Assembly (NCBI GenBank): GCA_039680225.1
Contig: JBDKTK010000159.1
Location: 1-15,463 of the forward strand
Direction: 5' to 3'
DNA from: JBDKTK01 sp039680225
GTDB taxonomy: Bacteria; Desulfobacterota; Syntrophia; Syntrophales; UBA4778
Length of the DNA: 15,463 bases
The position numbers were made by a program, and so were the translations under genes. Positions 5,955 to 12,793 of this stretch are shown here, piece after piece; position 1 is the stretch's first letter; each line of letters begins with the position of its first letter. The notes under the pieces are model-generated. The model was given only the letters and a program-made list of their open reading frames with translations. It did not search any database and was not told where the DNA came from.

Positions 5955-6377
5955 ATGCTGTGGCCCGAACTCAGCAGTTTTTTACAGTGGGACCCCTGGC
6001 GCGAGATGCGCCGCGCCATGTTATTAGGGCGGGCGGTCCCGTTTGCGGAAGATTTTCCGCCTTTGAACCTCTGGAGCAGCGAGAGCGACATTTTAATCGC
6101 GGCGGAAATGCCGGGAATCGATGCGGACAAGATAGACATTTCCGTCATGAACGACTTTGTGACGATCAGCGGTTCCCGCCGGGAGGAGCAACTCGGAGAA
6201 GGAGAGGCCTTTCACCGTCAGGAAAGGAGCCACGGCCGTTTCTCCCGGAGCCTCAGGCTGCCCTTCCGGGTGGACTCGACCAAGGTGAATGCAAAATACG
6301 AGAAAGGCATCCTGAAAATATGGCTGCCGCGGCAGGAGCAGGACAAACCAAGGAGGATCCAAATCAAGGCCGAATAA
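5955..6377 (+). CDS. hsp20: Hsp20 / alpha-crystallin family small heat-shock protein, copy 1
   Basis: The protein has 140 aa from ATG 5955, chosen for AAAGGAGGG seven nt upstream. It has a short N-terminal arm (1-36, rich in W, F and P) and an alpha-crystallin domain (about 37-135) with AEMPGIDADKIDISVMND, the charged loop before HGRFSRSLRLPFRVD, and the hallmark G-I/V-L strand in KYEKGILKIWLP. Small heat-shock proteins hold unfolded proteins as large oligomers for refolding by DnaK/ClpB. The C-terminal I-x-I anchor is present as IQI in the short end RRIQIKAE. It is first of three dissimilar hsp20 genes; the next starts 14 nt after its stop. Confidence 0.93.
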   Translation: MLWPELSSFLQWDPWREMRRAMLLGRAVPFAEDFPPLNLWSSESDILIAAEMPGIDADKIDISVMNDFVTISGSRREEQLGEGEAFHRQERSHGRFSRSLRLPFRVDSTKVNAKYEKGILKIWLPRQEQDKPRRIQIKAE

Positions 6378-6391
6378 AGGGGAGGTGAACC

Positions 6392-6793
6392 ATGGCTGAA
6401 GAAAAATCTATACAGGTCCAGGAGGGGAAATCCCCGGCCGGCGCGGAACGGACCAGGATGAGAAGGATATTCGCTCCCGATGTCGATATTTACGAGAAAG
6501 CCGATTCCTATATCCTGCTCGCGGACATGCCGGGAACGGACGAGAAATCGATAAATATAAACCTGGAAAACAGCGTGCTCACAATAATGGGCACCATGGC
6601 GGTCGAGCGCCCCGAAGGTTACGAACTCAGCTACGCCGAGTTCGGGGTTGGCGATTACGAGAGGTCGTTTACCCTCACGGAAGCAATCGACAGGAACAAA
6701 ATTGACGCATCCGTAAAGGACGGCGTTTTGCGGCTCACCCTCCCGAAAGGCGAGGCCGCCAAGCCGAAAAAAATCAAAGTGAAGCCGATGTGA
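6392..6793 (+). CDS. hsp20: Hsp20 / alpha-crystallin family small heat-shock protein, copy 2
   Basis: The protein has 133 aa; AAGGGGAGGTG lies before the ATG. The alpha-crystallin domain covers about 28-130: PDVDIYEKADSYILLADMPG, then INLENSVLTIMG, then DYERSFTLTEAIDRNKIDAS and the hallmark KDGVLRLTLPKGEAAKPKKI. The loop between strands 5 and 7 is shorter than in copies 1 and 3 and lacks their R-x-x-G-x-F motif, so this copy belongs to a different sub-branch. The end IKVKPM matches the I-x-I/V anchor. Such paired classes of Hsp20 are common in anaerobic deltaproteobacteria, which suggests mixed or specialised oligomers. The next gene starts 15 nt downstream. Confidence 0.93.
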   Translation: MAEEKSIQVQEGKSPAGAERTRMRRIFAPDVDIYEKADSYILLADMPGTDEKSININLENSVLTIMGTMAVERPEGYELSYAEFGVGDYERSFTLTEAIDRNKIDASVKDGVLRLTLPKGEAAKPKKIKVKPM

Positions 6794-6808
6794 AAGGAGG
6801 ATTGAACC

Positions 6809-7306
6809 ATGAATATCAGGGATCTTGCTTTGAGGCCCCGCAGGAGGCGCGGAAAGAATCTGCCGATGCGCAGGGAAGAGGCCGCCAATCCTTTTTTCGC
6901 ACTTCAGCGGGAGGTCAACAGGCTGTTTGAGGACTTCTTTGCGATGACCCCCCAGGAACGGGAGGACTGGATGATGGAGTACCCGCAGGTCGACGTCCGC
7001 GAGACAGACAAGGACCTGAAAGTGTCCGCCGAACTCCCCGGCCTGACGGACAAGGACATAGAAGTCCTGATTTCCGGCGATTCCCTCACCATCAAGGGGG
7101 AAAAGAAGGAGGAAAAAGAGGACAGGAAAGAGAATTATCACCGCATGGAGCGGCGCTACGGATCATTCCGGCGGGTGGTGCAACTGCCCGGCGAGGTGAA
7201 GGCGGACATTGCCCAGGCCGTGTTTAAAAACGGGGTGCTGGAAATCACCATCCCGAAGACGGAGGAGGCAAAAAAGGAGAAGAAAAAAGTCGAGATAAAG
7301 ACCTGA
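6809..7306 (+). CDS. hsp20: Hsp20 / alpha-crystallin family small heat-shock protein, copy 3
   Basis: The protein has 165 aa; GAAAGGAGGATTG precedes the ATG. It has a longer N-terminal arm (1-57) that starts very basic (RPRRRRGKN) and contains FFALQREVNRLFEDFF, the classic class-A start. The alpha-crystallin domain follows (about 58-160): PQVDVRETDKDLKVSAELPGL, SLTIKGEKKEEKEDRKENYH, RRYGSFRRVVQLPGEV and KNGVLEITIPK. It ends in a lysine-rich tail with VEI as I-x-I-type anchor. Copy 3 is the most typical Hsp20 of the three. It is the last gene of the operon; a strong terminator lies 33 nt after its stop. Confidence 0.94.
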   Translation: MNIRDLALRPRRRRGKNLPMRREEAANPFFALQREVNRLFEDFFAMTPQEREDWMMEYPQVDVRETDKDLKVSAELPGLTDKDIEVLISGDSLTIKGEKKEEKEDRKENYHRMERRYGSFRRVVQLPGEVKADIAQAVFKNGVLEITIPKTEEAKKEKKKVEIKT

Positions 7307-7338
7307 CCGGACACAAAAGGGGAGAATTATCACAGTTC

Positions 7339-7374
7339 AAAAAGGGCCGACACCGACCGGCCCTTTTCTTTTTG
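7339..7374 (+). terminator. Intrinsic terminator of the hsp20 operon
   Basis: A-rich flank and GGGCCG (7344-7349), loop ACACCGAC, CGGCCC (7358-7363), then TTTTCTTTTTG. The GC stem extends into the A/T flanks, giving a standard rho-independent terminator on the plus strand. Confidence 0.9.
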
Positions 7375-7568
7375 ATTAAACCGGGGCATAAGCACATGGC
7401 CTGACAGTGTGCTGCTTACCCTTATTCAAAATCAGGCATTTGCCCGTCAAAAATAAGTTTCCCGATTATAGCTTTCGCCCTGGCATCTATTTACTTTAGA
7501 AACGCTTCCCGGATCAGGCCGGGGAAATTTTTGCCGAACCCGCGCCGCCATTGACAGGGGGACGGAAA

Positions 7569-7883
7569 ATGAAAGCCATGCTTCCTTTTATCATTGCTGT
7601 TGTTTTCCTTGCCGGATGCCATGCCTCCATAAACCAGGAGAAGCCGCCGGAATGGCCGCCGATGACCCAAACGGAAGTGGCGGGACCGCCCTCCGGAAAC
7701 CCTGCCGGCCGGAGCGGGATCGTATCTGAAAAACCGGGGTTGAAAAGCAATGCAGCCGGCGAACGCCGGAAAGAAGATTTGTCCGAGACCCGGAATCAGC
7801 GTGAAAATCGCGCCGGGGAAAGATATCGAACCCACCGGGACAAATTCAAACAGCACACCGAATACGGGCATGATCCTGCCTGA
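7569..7883 (+). CDS. Putative lipoprotein of unknown function
   Basis: The protein has 104 aa from ATG 7569; GGGGGACGG precedes it, while the earlier TTG at 7551 has no ribosome binding site. The first 16 residues form a lipoprotein signal: two charged or polar residues, a hydrophobic core MLPFIIAVVF, then the lipobox LAG|C with Cys17 as the lipid-bearing residue. The mature part is about 88 aa, hydrophilic, proline-rich at first (PPEWPPMTQTEVAGPPSGNP) and then rich in R, E, K and N, with no visible fold. It looks like a natively unfolded envelope protein. It stands alone between the hsp20 operon and the Tad locus, with no clear promoter or terminator. I do not recognise a family. Confidence 0.65.
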   Translation: MKAMLPFIIAVVFLAGCHASINQEKPPEWPPMTQTEVAGPPSGNPAGRSGIVSEKPGLKSNAAGERRKEDLSETRNQRENRAGERYRTHRDKFKQHTEYGHDPA

Positions 7884-8268
7884 GGTTGACTTTCATCAAG
7901 CCGCTCCCTCAGATGGAAAATAATAATTCAACTCTAATAATAGGACATCGCCTTAAGGGGTTATCATCCAAATGGAAGCGGCGCCCCGCGGACGTCCCGC
8001 CTTCAGAAAAAAATCCTTAGAAAAAAACAGCAGGCAATCAAAGAGTTAGAAACGAATCGGCTGCTCATCCCGGAAAAAATTCCGCATTTCCCTGATCCGG
8101 GCTTCTAAGCATATGGAAACCTCTCTGCGTTTATCGATGAGAAAACTTTCAGGGTAAATTCGTTCGAAAATCCGCTTTCAGCCAATTTCTTTTCTACCCC
8201 GATTGCCCTTACCTTAGAACGCAATTCCGGTTTTACTTAAATCAAGGGGGAAAGGAGGTGAAAGAGGC
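7884..8268. other. 385-nt leader/intergenic region before the pilin gene
   Basis: No gene is visible. It contains an AT-rich tract with two TAATAAT copies (around 7920-7942), a GC hairpin with one bulge (GAAGCGG... CCGCCTTC, about 7974-8004) followed by A-runs, a CCCGG/CCGGG pair around 8068-8104, and a weak GG-N10-GC element (8114-8129) that could be a sigma54 site. It probably holds the promoter and control sites of the Tad operon, but no single element is convincing. I found no match to the conserved cores of the c-di-GMP riboswitches. Confidence 0.5.
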
Positions 8269-8433
8269 ATGAAGAAAATACTTAGGTTCCTTAAGGCGGA
8301 GGATGGTGTCACGGCAATAGAGTACGGCTTGATCGCGGCCCTGATCGGGGTTGCCGCGGTCCTGGCTATGGCGGCCGTGGGGACCCAGCTGAACACTGTA
8401 TTCAACAATGTCGTGACCCAGCTTGGAGGTTAG
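8269..8433 (+). CDS. flp: Flp/Fap-type pilin (type IVc major pilin)
   Basis: The protein has only 54 aa. The start has a near-perfect AAAGGAGGTG ribosome binding site 9 nt upstream. A 13-aa positive leader (MKKILRFLKAEDG) ends at the prepilin cleavage site G|VTAIEY, with Glu at +5 and Tyr at +6 as in Flp pilins, and is followed by a hydrophobic helix LIAALIGVAAVLAMAAVG and a short end NTVFNNVVTQLGG. The mature pilin would have 41 residues. CpaA removes the leader, and the Tad machine assembles the product into thin bundling pili for tight adherence and biofilm. Only one pilin gene is seen. A stable hairpin follows before cpaA, which fits high pilin output. Confidence 0.96.
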   Translation: MKKILRFLKAEDGVTAIEYGLIAALIGVAAVLAMAAVGTQLNTVFNNVVTQLGG

Positions 8434-8442
8434 GACTGGTTG

Positions 8443-8483
8443 AGGGCCGCGCAGCCATTGCTTCCCGCTTTGGCCGCGGCCCT
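8443..8483 (+). terminator. Stable hairpin between flp and cpaA (attenuator or mRNA stabiliser)
   Basis: AGGGCCGCG (8443-8451) and CGCGGCCCT (8475-8483) form a perfect 9-bp stem; GCCA (8454-8457) and TGGC (8471-8474) can extend it inward past a two-base bulge. TAATCC follows, so there is no T-run and termination would be partial at most. It lies 9 nt after the pilin stop and 27 nt before cpaA, a place where type IV pilin operons often reduce expression of the assembly genes. Confidence 0.6.
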
Positions 8484-8509
8484 TAATCCAAAGAAAGATT
8501 AGAGAGAAT

Positions 8510-9028
8510 ATGGCATTGCTGCCTTCCTTAATTATGGTTGTTACAGTCGTGATCGCGGCGGCATTCGATATCAGGGCGCGCAGGATACCGAACTGGCTTA
8601 CGGCATCCACAGCGGCCGCGGGAATCCTGAGCAACTGCTGGCTGGCCGGGCTCCAGGGCCTTGCCCACAGCACAACGGGGATGCTGGCCGGAGTTGCCCT
8701 TCTCATATCTTTCTATCTCCTGGGGGGAATGGGCGCGGGCGATGTGAAACTGATGGGGGCGGTCGGCGCTTTCCTGGGCCCGAATGGAGTGTTCACGGCT
8801 TTCCTGTTCACGGCCGTATCAGGCGGCCTGTACGCCCTCGCGATAATCATTATGTCGGGCAGGTCCAGGGAAACCCTGGACCGGTACGTTTCATTATTCA
8901 AGTCAATAATTATTACGGGCAGGCCCTTTTACGTCCCGCCGCAGGGAAACCCTTTGCCCGCGCTCTGCTATGGAGCGGCGATAGCGGCCGGTTCGATATC
9001 ATCCGTTTTCATCCAATATATTTTATAA
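8510..9028 (+). CDS. cpaA: Prepilin peptidase CpaA/TadV (A24 aspartic protease)
   Basis: The protein has 172 aa and several hydrophobic helices; it is the short form of the type IV prepilin peptidase, lacking the N-terminal methylase domain of PilD. The two catalytic aspartates are visible: Asp20 in AAAFDIRARRIPNWL, at the end of the first helix, and Asp78 in the GxGD motif GGMGAGDVKLMGAVGAFLG. It acts in the inner membrane to cleave the leader of Flp and of the TadE-type pseudopilins. The ribosome binding site is poor (AGAGAGA) compared with that of flp, consistent with a catalytic amount of enzyme. It lies 76 nt after flp and 12 nt before cpaB. Confidence 0.93.
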   Translation: MALLPSLIMVVTVVIAAAFDIRARRIPNWLTASTAAAGILSNCWLAGLQGLAHSTTGMLAGVALLISFYLLGGMGAGDVKLMGAVGAFLGPNGVFTAFLFTAVSGGLYALAIIIMSGRSRETLDRYVSLFKSIIITGRPFYVPPQGNPLPALCYGAAIAAGSISSVFIQYIL

Positions 9029-9040
9029 AGGGGACCATCC

Positions 9041-9880
9041 ATGGACAAAAAAAAGACAGTCCTCATGTTAGGCGCGGGAATAATCATCTCGCTGGCGCTG
9101 ACGGTGCTCGCGTACAACTGGCTGCAGGAAAAGGCCCAAGCCATGCAAAACCTGGAAACCCAGCTGGTTGCAGTCGCAAAAACGGATATGCCGTGGGCAA
9201 CAGTGCTTACCAGGGACATGGTCGCGACAGTGCCTTACCTTAAGAAAAGCCTGGCAGGCGGCTATATCTCCGATCCGTCCGCCGTGGCGGGCAGGACGCT
9301 GCTTTATCCCATTAAGGCCGGCGAACCGATCTTCGAATCCAAACTCTCTCCCACCGCCATGAAGGGAGGGGGAGTGGCCGCCGTCATCTCGCCGCAGCGG
9401 CGCGCCATGGCCGTCAAGGTCGATAAGATCGTGGGAGTGGCGGGGTTCATCCATCCCGGCAACAGGGTCGACGTCCTCGTGACCCTGTCGCAATTGGGCA
9501 AGGTCTCGACCCCTGTGACCAAGACGGTGCTCGAGAACGTCCTGGTTCTCACAGTCGGGCCGGAAGTCGAGACCACCGGGAAACAGGAAAGGCCGGCGCC
9601 GGTTGATGTCATTACCCTCGAAGTGACTCCCGGCGAGGGTGAGAAGCTGGCCCTCGCGGCAACCGAGGGAAAGCTGCAGCTGGCCCTCAGGAATTTAAGC
9701 GATTCGGAACAGGTCATCACGAGAGGGACGACAATACCCACCCTGCTCGCCTCTTTCAACAAGTCCGACCAACCGGCAAAAAGGCCGGCGCGCCGGGCCG
9801 CGGTTAAAGAAACCCCGAATCACGGGGTATCCGTTCAACTGATCAAGGGAAGCAAGTCAACAGAATTGAAATTCAATTAG
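9041..9880 (+). CDS. cpaB: Flp pilus assembly protein CpaB/RcpC
   Basis: The protein has 279 aa. One N-terminal helix (about 6-24, LMLGAGIIISLALTVLAYNW) anchors it, followed by a SAF domain (about 42-105: VAVAKTDMPWATVLTRDMV through LLYPIKAGEPIFESKLS) and the RcpC/CpaB domain with RRAMAVKVDKIVGVAGFIHPG and NRVDVLVTL. A second strand set, VDVITLEVTPGEGEKLALAATEGKLQLALRN, is typical of the family. The end is basic and less ordered (from about 240). CpaB is periplasmic, works with the secretin CpaC and may bind peptidoglycan through the SAF domain. GGGG precedes the ATG. The secretin gene starts 10 nt after the stop. Confidence 0.93.
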   Translation: MDKKKTVLMLGAGIIISLALTVLAYNWLQEKAQAMQNLETQLVAVAKTDMPWATVLTRDMVATVPYLKKSLAGGYISDPSAVAGRTLLYPIKAGEPIFESKLSPTAMKGGGVAAVISPQRRAMAVKVDKIVGVAGFIHPGNRVDVLVTLSQLGKVSTPVTKTVLENVLVLTVGPEVETTGKQERPAPVDVITLEVTPGEGEKLALAATEGKLQLALRNLSDSEQVITRGTTIPTLLASFNKSDQPAKRPARRAAVKETPNHGVSVQLIKGSKSTELKFN

Positions 9881-9890
9881 GGGGAGTGCC

Positions 9891-11369
9891 ATGACCAGCA
9901 ATAACCGGATCTCGTGGGGCGCAGTCTTATGTACGGCCGTACTTGCCCTATTTGTCTTAACCGCTGCGGCGGCGGCCGCCAACGGCCCTGCCAGGGTGAG
10001 CATGGAGACGACAGCGGCCCAGAAAATCAATCTCACAGTCGGCAAGTCGATAATCGTGGAGAGCCGTGAATCCATTACAAGGGTCTCCATCTCGGCGCCC
10101 GACATCGCCGACGCCCTGGTGCTGACGCCCTACCAGATTTATGTGACCGGGAAGTCCGCCGGGGTTACTAATATGACAGTCTGGAAGGCGGGAAGCGGTA
10201 CTTTCAGCGCCGTTTTCGATATCGAGGTGAATGCCGACATCGCCAGGCTGAAAGAAAAAATCTACCAGGTCATGCCCGGGGAGCAGAATATCCTCGTCAC
10301 GGCATCCGGCGACAACATTACGCTTGCGGGGACAGTTTCCAGCGCCGCCGTCCTTTCCCAGGCGCTGGCGCTTGCCGCGGCGTACGCCCCCCGGGATGCC
10401 GAAGGGAAGCCGAAATTATTGAACCTCCTGGAGGTGGGAGGCGTCCAGCAGGTCCTGCTGGAAGTGCGCGTTTCCGAGATGTCGAGGAGCCTGATGAAGA
10501 GGATCGGCTTCAATTTCACTTATCTGACGGAAAGCGGCCGGCAGTTCGGAATTTCCCTGCTGGACAACCTCGTGCGGCTGCCGACATCCGGCGCATTCCC
10601 GACCGACCCCCTCACCGTCTCGGACAATATCAATCTCATTTTCCGCTTTCTCGGCGGCGGCTCCACCTGGACCGTATTCATCGACGCCCTGAAAGACCAG
10701 GGCCTGCTGAAGGTGCTGGCTGAACCCTCTCTCATCACGCTGAGCGGCAAGAGCGCGGATTTCCTGGCCGGCGGCGAGTATCCGATCCCGGTGCCCCAGG
10801 CTTCATTCGGGGGCAACGTCATCACCATCGAATACAAGCCGTTCGGAGTGGGCCTCAAGTTCAACCCGACGGTGCTCAGCAGCGGCAAGATCAGCATGCA
10901 GGTTGCGCCGGAAGTCTCCGACCGTGACTTCTCGAATGCCGTGACGCTGCAGGGATATGTGGTCCCCGCCCTGACGACCCGCCGGGTTTCGACCGTGGTG
11001 GAACTGGCCGACGGCCAGAGCTTCGCCATCGCCGGTCTCCTCCGGGAGAACGTCAGGGAAATCGTGAGGAAGTTCCCCCTTCTGGGAGACATACCGGTGC
11101 TGGGGGCGCTTTTCCGGAGCTCCTCCTTCCAGAAGAATGACACGGAGCTTGTCATTGTTGTCACCGCCCACCTCGTCAAACCGCTGGACACCTCCAAACA
11201 GACGCTGCCCACGGACCAGTTCATCGAGCCCAATGATTTCGAATTCTATCTTATGGGAGAAATGGAAGGCAGAGGGGAGAGAAAACAGCCTCTGGCTGCC
11301 TCACCGTCGGCCTCCCTGATCAACAGGGGCGCCGGGCTGGAGGGGACGTTCGGACATATCGTTCAGTAA
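9891..11369 (+). CDS. cpaC: Outer-membrane secretin CpaC/RcpA of the Flp pilus
   Basis: The protein has 492 aa. A signal peptide (about 1-30, cleaved near the AAAAA run) is followed by the pilus-assembly N-domain (about 42-115: INLTVGKSIIVESRESITRVS through MTVWKAGSGTFSAVFDIEV). A BON-like segment comes next (about 120-170, LKEKIYQVMPGEQNILVTASGDNITLAGTV), then the secretin domain. Secretin hallmarks are QQVLLEVRVSEMSRSLMKRIG, LLKVLAEPSLITLSGKSADFLAGG, VPALTTRRVSTVVELADGQSFAIAGLL and the C-terminal FPLLGDIPVLGALFRSSSF with ELVIVVTAHLV. It forms the ring-shaped outer-membrane pore for the pilus, which shows the host has an outer membrane. GGGGGAG precedes the ATG. Downstream, a small lipoprotein may help place the secretin. 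Confidence 0.96.
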   Translation: MTSNNRISWGAVLCTAVLALFVLTAAAAAANGPARVSMETTAAQKINLTVGKSIIVESRESITRVSISAPDIADALVLTPYQIYVTGKSAGVTNMTVWKAGSGTFSAVFDIEVNADIARLKEKIYQVMPGEQNILVTASGDNITLAGTVSSAAVLSQALALAAAYAPRDAEGKPKLLNLLEVGGVQQVLLEVRVSEMSRSLMKRIGFNFTYLTESGRQFGISLLDNLVRLPTSGAFPTDPLTVSDNINLIFRFLGGGSTWTVFIDALKDQGLLKVLAEPSLITLSGKSADFLAGGEYPIPVPQASFGGNVITIEYKPFGVGLKFNPTVLSSGKISMQVAPEVSDRDFSNAVTLQGYVVPALTTRRVSTVVELADGQSFAIAGLLRENVREIVRKFPLLGDIPVLGALFRSSSFQKNDTELVIVVTAHLVKPLDTSKQTLPTDQFIEPNDFEFYLMGEMEGRGERKQPLAASPSASLINRGAGLEGTFGHIVQ

Positions 11370-11401
11370 AGAGCGGGCAAATAAAACAGGAGGCTGGAAT
11401 T

Positions 11402-11683
11402 ATGCTGAAGCGCATGGCGATATTCGCAATTTTAACCGGGCTGCTCATTGCATCCGGCTGCGCGGGCCCTACCCGCCTGGAATCCGATTTCGGGACTTCC
11501 CATAAATTGATGCATGTGAACCAGGTGCTCAACCCGGATGCCTCGAAGAACCTGCGGCCGGTTTACGGCATGGATGGGGTGGCCGCCCGGAACGGGCTGG
11601 AGAGGTACCGCAAGGAATTCGAAAAGCCGCCGGCCGCGCCCGTTTATACGCTTGGCGTAATGCCTGCGGGATACGGGAAATGA
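11402..11683 (+). CDS. Small lipoprotein of the Tad locus
   Basis: The protein has 93 aa; ACAGGAGG stands before the ATG. The signal peptide (1-19) ends IASG|C, with Cys20 as the lipid site. The lipobox has Ala at -3 rather than Leu, which is permitted but less usual. The mature part holds DFGTSHKLMHVNQVLNPDAS and then PVYGMDGVAARNGLERYRKEF. I recall this pair of motifs (DFGTS-x-N-Q-x-L-N-P and hydrophobic-x-G-hydrophobic-D-G-x-A-A with Y-R-x-x-F) from small lipoproteins in the same place of other Tad loci. A role as secretin pilot or partner, like the lipoprotein TadD/CpaD class, is inferred from position only. It contains no TPR repeats, so it is not TadD itself. Confidence 0.75.
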   Translation: MLKRMAIFAILTGLLIASGCAGPTRLESDFGTSHKLMHVNQVLNPDASKNLRPVYGMDGVAARNGLERYRKEFEKPPAAPVYTLGVMPAGYGK

Positions 11684-11706
11684 CGGGCTTCTTCCGGAGG
11701 CGGTAA

Positions 11707-12183
11707 ATGAGATTCAGCAGGCCTGAAAGGGGAGCGACGGTCGTGGAGTTCGCGATTGCCGCCCCGATATTCTTCCTGCTCCTCCTGGGCACGTTTGAAT
11801 TCGGCAGGTACTACTATGTCCAGCACACGATCCAGTTCGGGACCAGGGAGGGGACCAGGCTTGCCCTTGTCGGGCGGACTTTAAACGACGAGAACGGCAA
11901 CCCCCTTTCGCGGGAGGACTCCATAAGAAGGATGATCCGGGACCACGTGACGCCCGCCGTGAACCCGGACGAAGTGCTCATCAATATTTACCCGGTCGAA
12001 TCCGATTACAGCGACCCCGGCGGCTGGGACCAGCAGTCCAACCCGGGGAACCCCGGCCAGTACATGCGGGTGAGAACGCGGTACACGTACAGGTTCATTA
12101 CGCCGTTCGTCGGGGATTTCTTCCCGGGGGGAGTCAATGTCATCCAGGCGCAGTCCACGTACCGCAACGAACTTTTCAACTAG
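11707..12183 (+). CDS. tadE: TadE-like pseudopilin, first copy
   Basis: The protein has 158 aa; TCCGGAGGCGG is well placed before the ATG. A short positive leader (MRFSRPERG) precedes the prepilin-like site G|ATVVEF with Glu at +5 and Phe at +6, followed by a helix AIAAPIFFLLLLGTFEFGRYYY. The helix runs into the TadE signature VQHTIQFGTREGTRLALVG, with R-E-G-x-R. The rest is periplasmic and ends in a strand-rich part with YTYRFITPFVGDFFPGG, also typical. TadE proteins are cleaved by CpaA and act as minor pilins needed for Flp pilus assembly. The second tadE-like gene starts 7 nt after its stop. Confidence 0.9.
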   Translation: MRFSRPERGATVVEFAIAAPIFFLLLLGTFEFGRYYYVQHTIQFGTREGTRLALVGRTLNDENGNPLSREDSIRRMIRDHVTPAVNPDEVLINIYPVESDYSDPGGWDQQSNPGNPGQYMRVRTRYTYRFITPFVGDFFPGGVNVIQAQSTYRNELFN

Positions 12184-12190
12184 GGCGGAT

Positions 12191-12778
12191 ATGGGAACAC
12201 AGTTTTGCAGAGAAAATAAATCAAGGGGCCGCGCCCGCACGGAACGCGGCGTTGCCCTGCTTGAACTGGCAATAGTCCTGCCCGTCCTGGCATTGTTCAT
12301 CTTCGGGATCATCGATTTCGGCAGGCTCATCCAGGCGAGGCTGATAATCACGAACGTCAGCCGCGAGGGCGGCAGCCTTGCGTCCCGGGAAATAAAAGTC
12401 GGCGCCGACCTTGGCGCCCTGCTGCAGTCTTCGGCCAGTCCCCTGGATATGGGGGCATGGGGGAAGATATACGTCTCCAGGATAAAATGCGGGGTTAGCG
12501 ATGCCGAACCGGACCCGGTGATAGACAGCCAGGATTCCTGCGGGAACCTGGCTGTCGCCAGCGTAATCGGCGCCGGCCAGCCGCGCCTCGGGCTCTCGCC
12601 CGCAATGTACAACCACCTTGTTTACAACAACGACAACAGGACGGCCGATCTGTCCGAACTCACGGTAGTCGAAGTCTACTACAAGTACCGGCCGATCACG
12701 CCCCTGCCGGCCTTTGCGCAAAATGTGCTCCTGGGCGGCGGGGACGGATTCGTTTTCGGCAGCCGGGCCGTGTTTTGA
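12191..12778 (+). CDS. tadE: TadE-like pseudopilin, second copy
   Basis: The protein has 195 aa from ATG 12191, with AGGGCGG just before; the frame opens earlier (12137) but would overlap the previous gene. A basic leader (RENKSRGRARTERG) precedes G|VALLEL, Glu at +5 but Leu at +6, then the helix AIVLPVLALFIFGIIDFGRL and the TadE pattern ITNVSREGGSLASRE. The periplasmic part is about 40 residues longer than in the first copy and holds two cysteines (KCGVSD and DSCGN, 21 residues apart) that could form a disulfide. It ends YYKYRPITPLPAF, as in TadE/TadF proteins. It probably fills the TadF position, a second minor pilin. The tadG-like gene starts 16 nt later. Confidence 0.87.
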   Translation: MGTQFCRENKSRGRARTERGVALLELAIVLPVLALFIFGIIDFGRLIQARLIITNVSREGGSLASREIKVGADLGALLQSSASPLDMGAWGKIYVSRIKCGVSDAEPDPVIDSQDSCGNLAVASVIGAGQPRLGLSPAMYNHLVYNNDNRTADLSELTVVEVYYKYRPITPLPAFAQNVLLGGGDGFVFGSRAVF

Positions 12779-12793
12779 ACGGGAAAGAAGACT

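Noticed and set aside
6218..7141. A 307-codon open frame on the minus strand opposite the hsp20 genes
   Set aside because: The opposite strand carries three clear Hsp20 genes with ribosome binding sites; the minus-strand frame has no family pattern.
8114..8129. Sigma54-type promoter upstream of flp
   Set aside because: The GG and GC pairs have the right spacing, but only about 7 of 11 consensus positions match, which is expected by chance in several hundred bases.
7884..8268. A c-di-GMP riboswitch in the flp leader
   Set aside because: The region length and gene context fit, but none of the conserved core motifs of the known c-di-GMP riboswitch classes could be found by eye.
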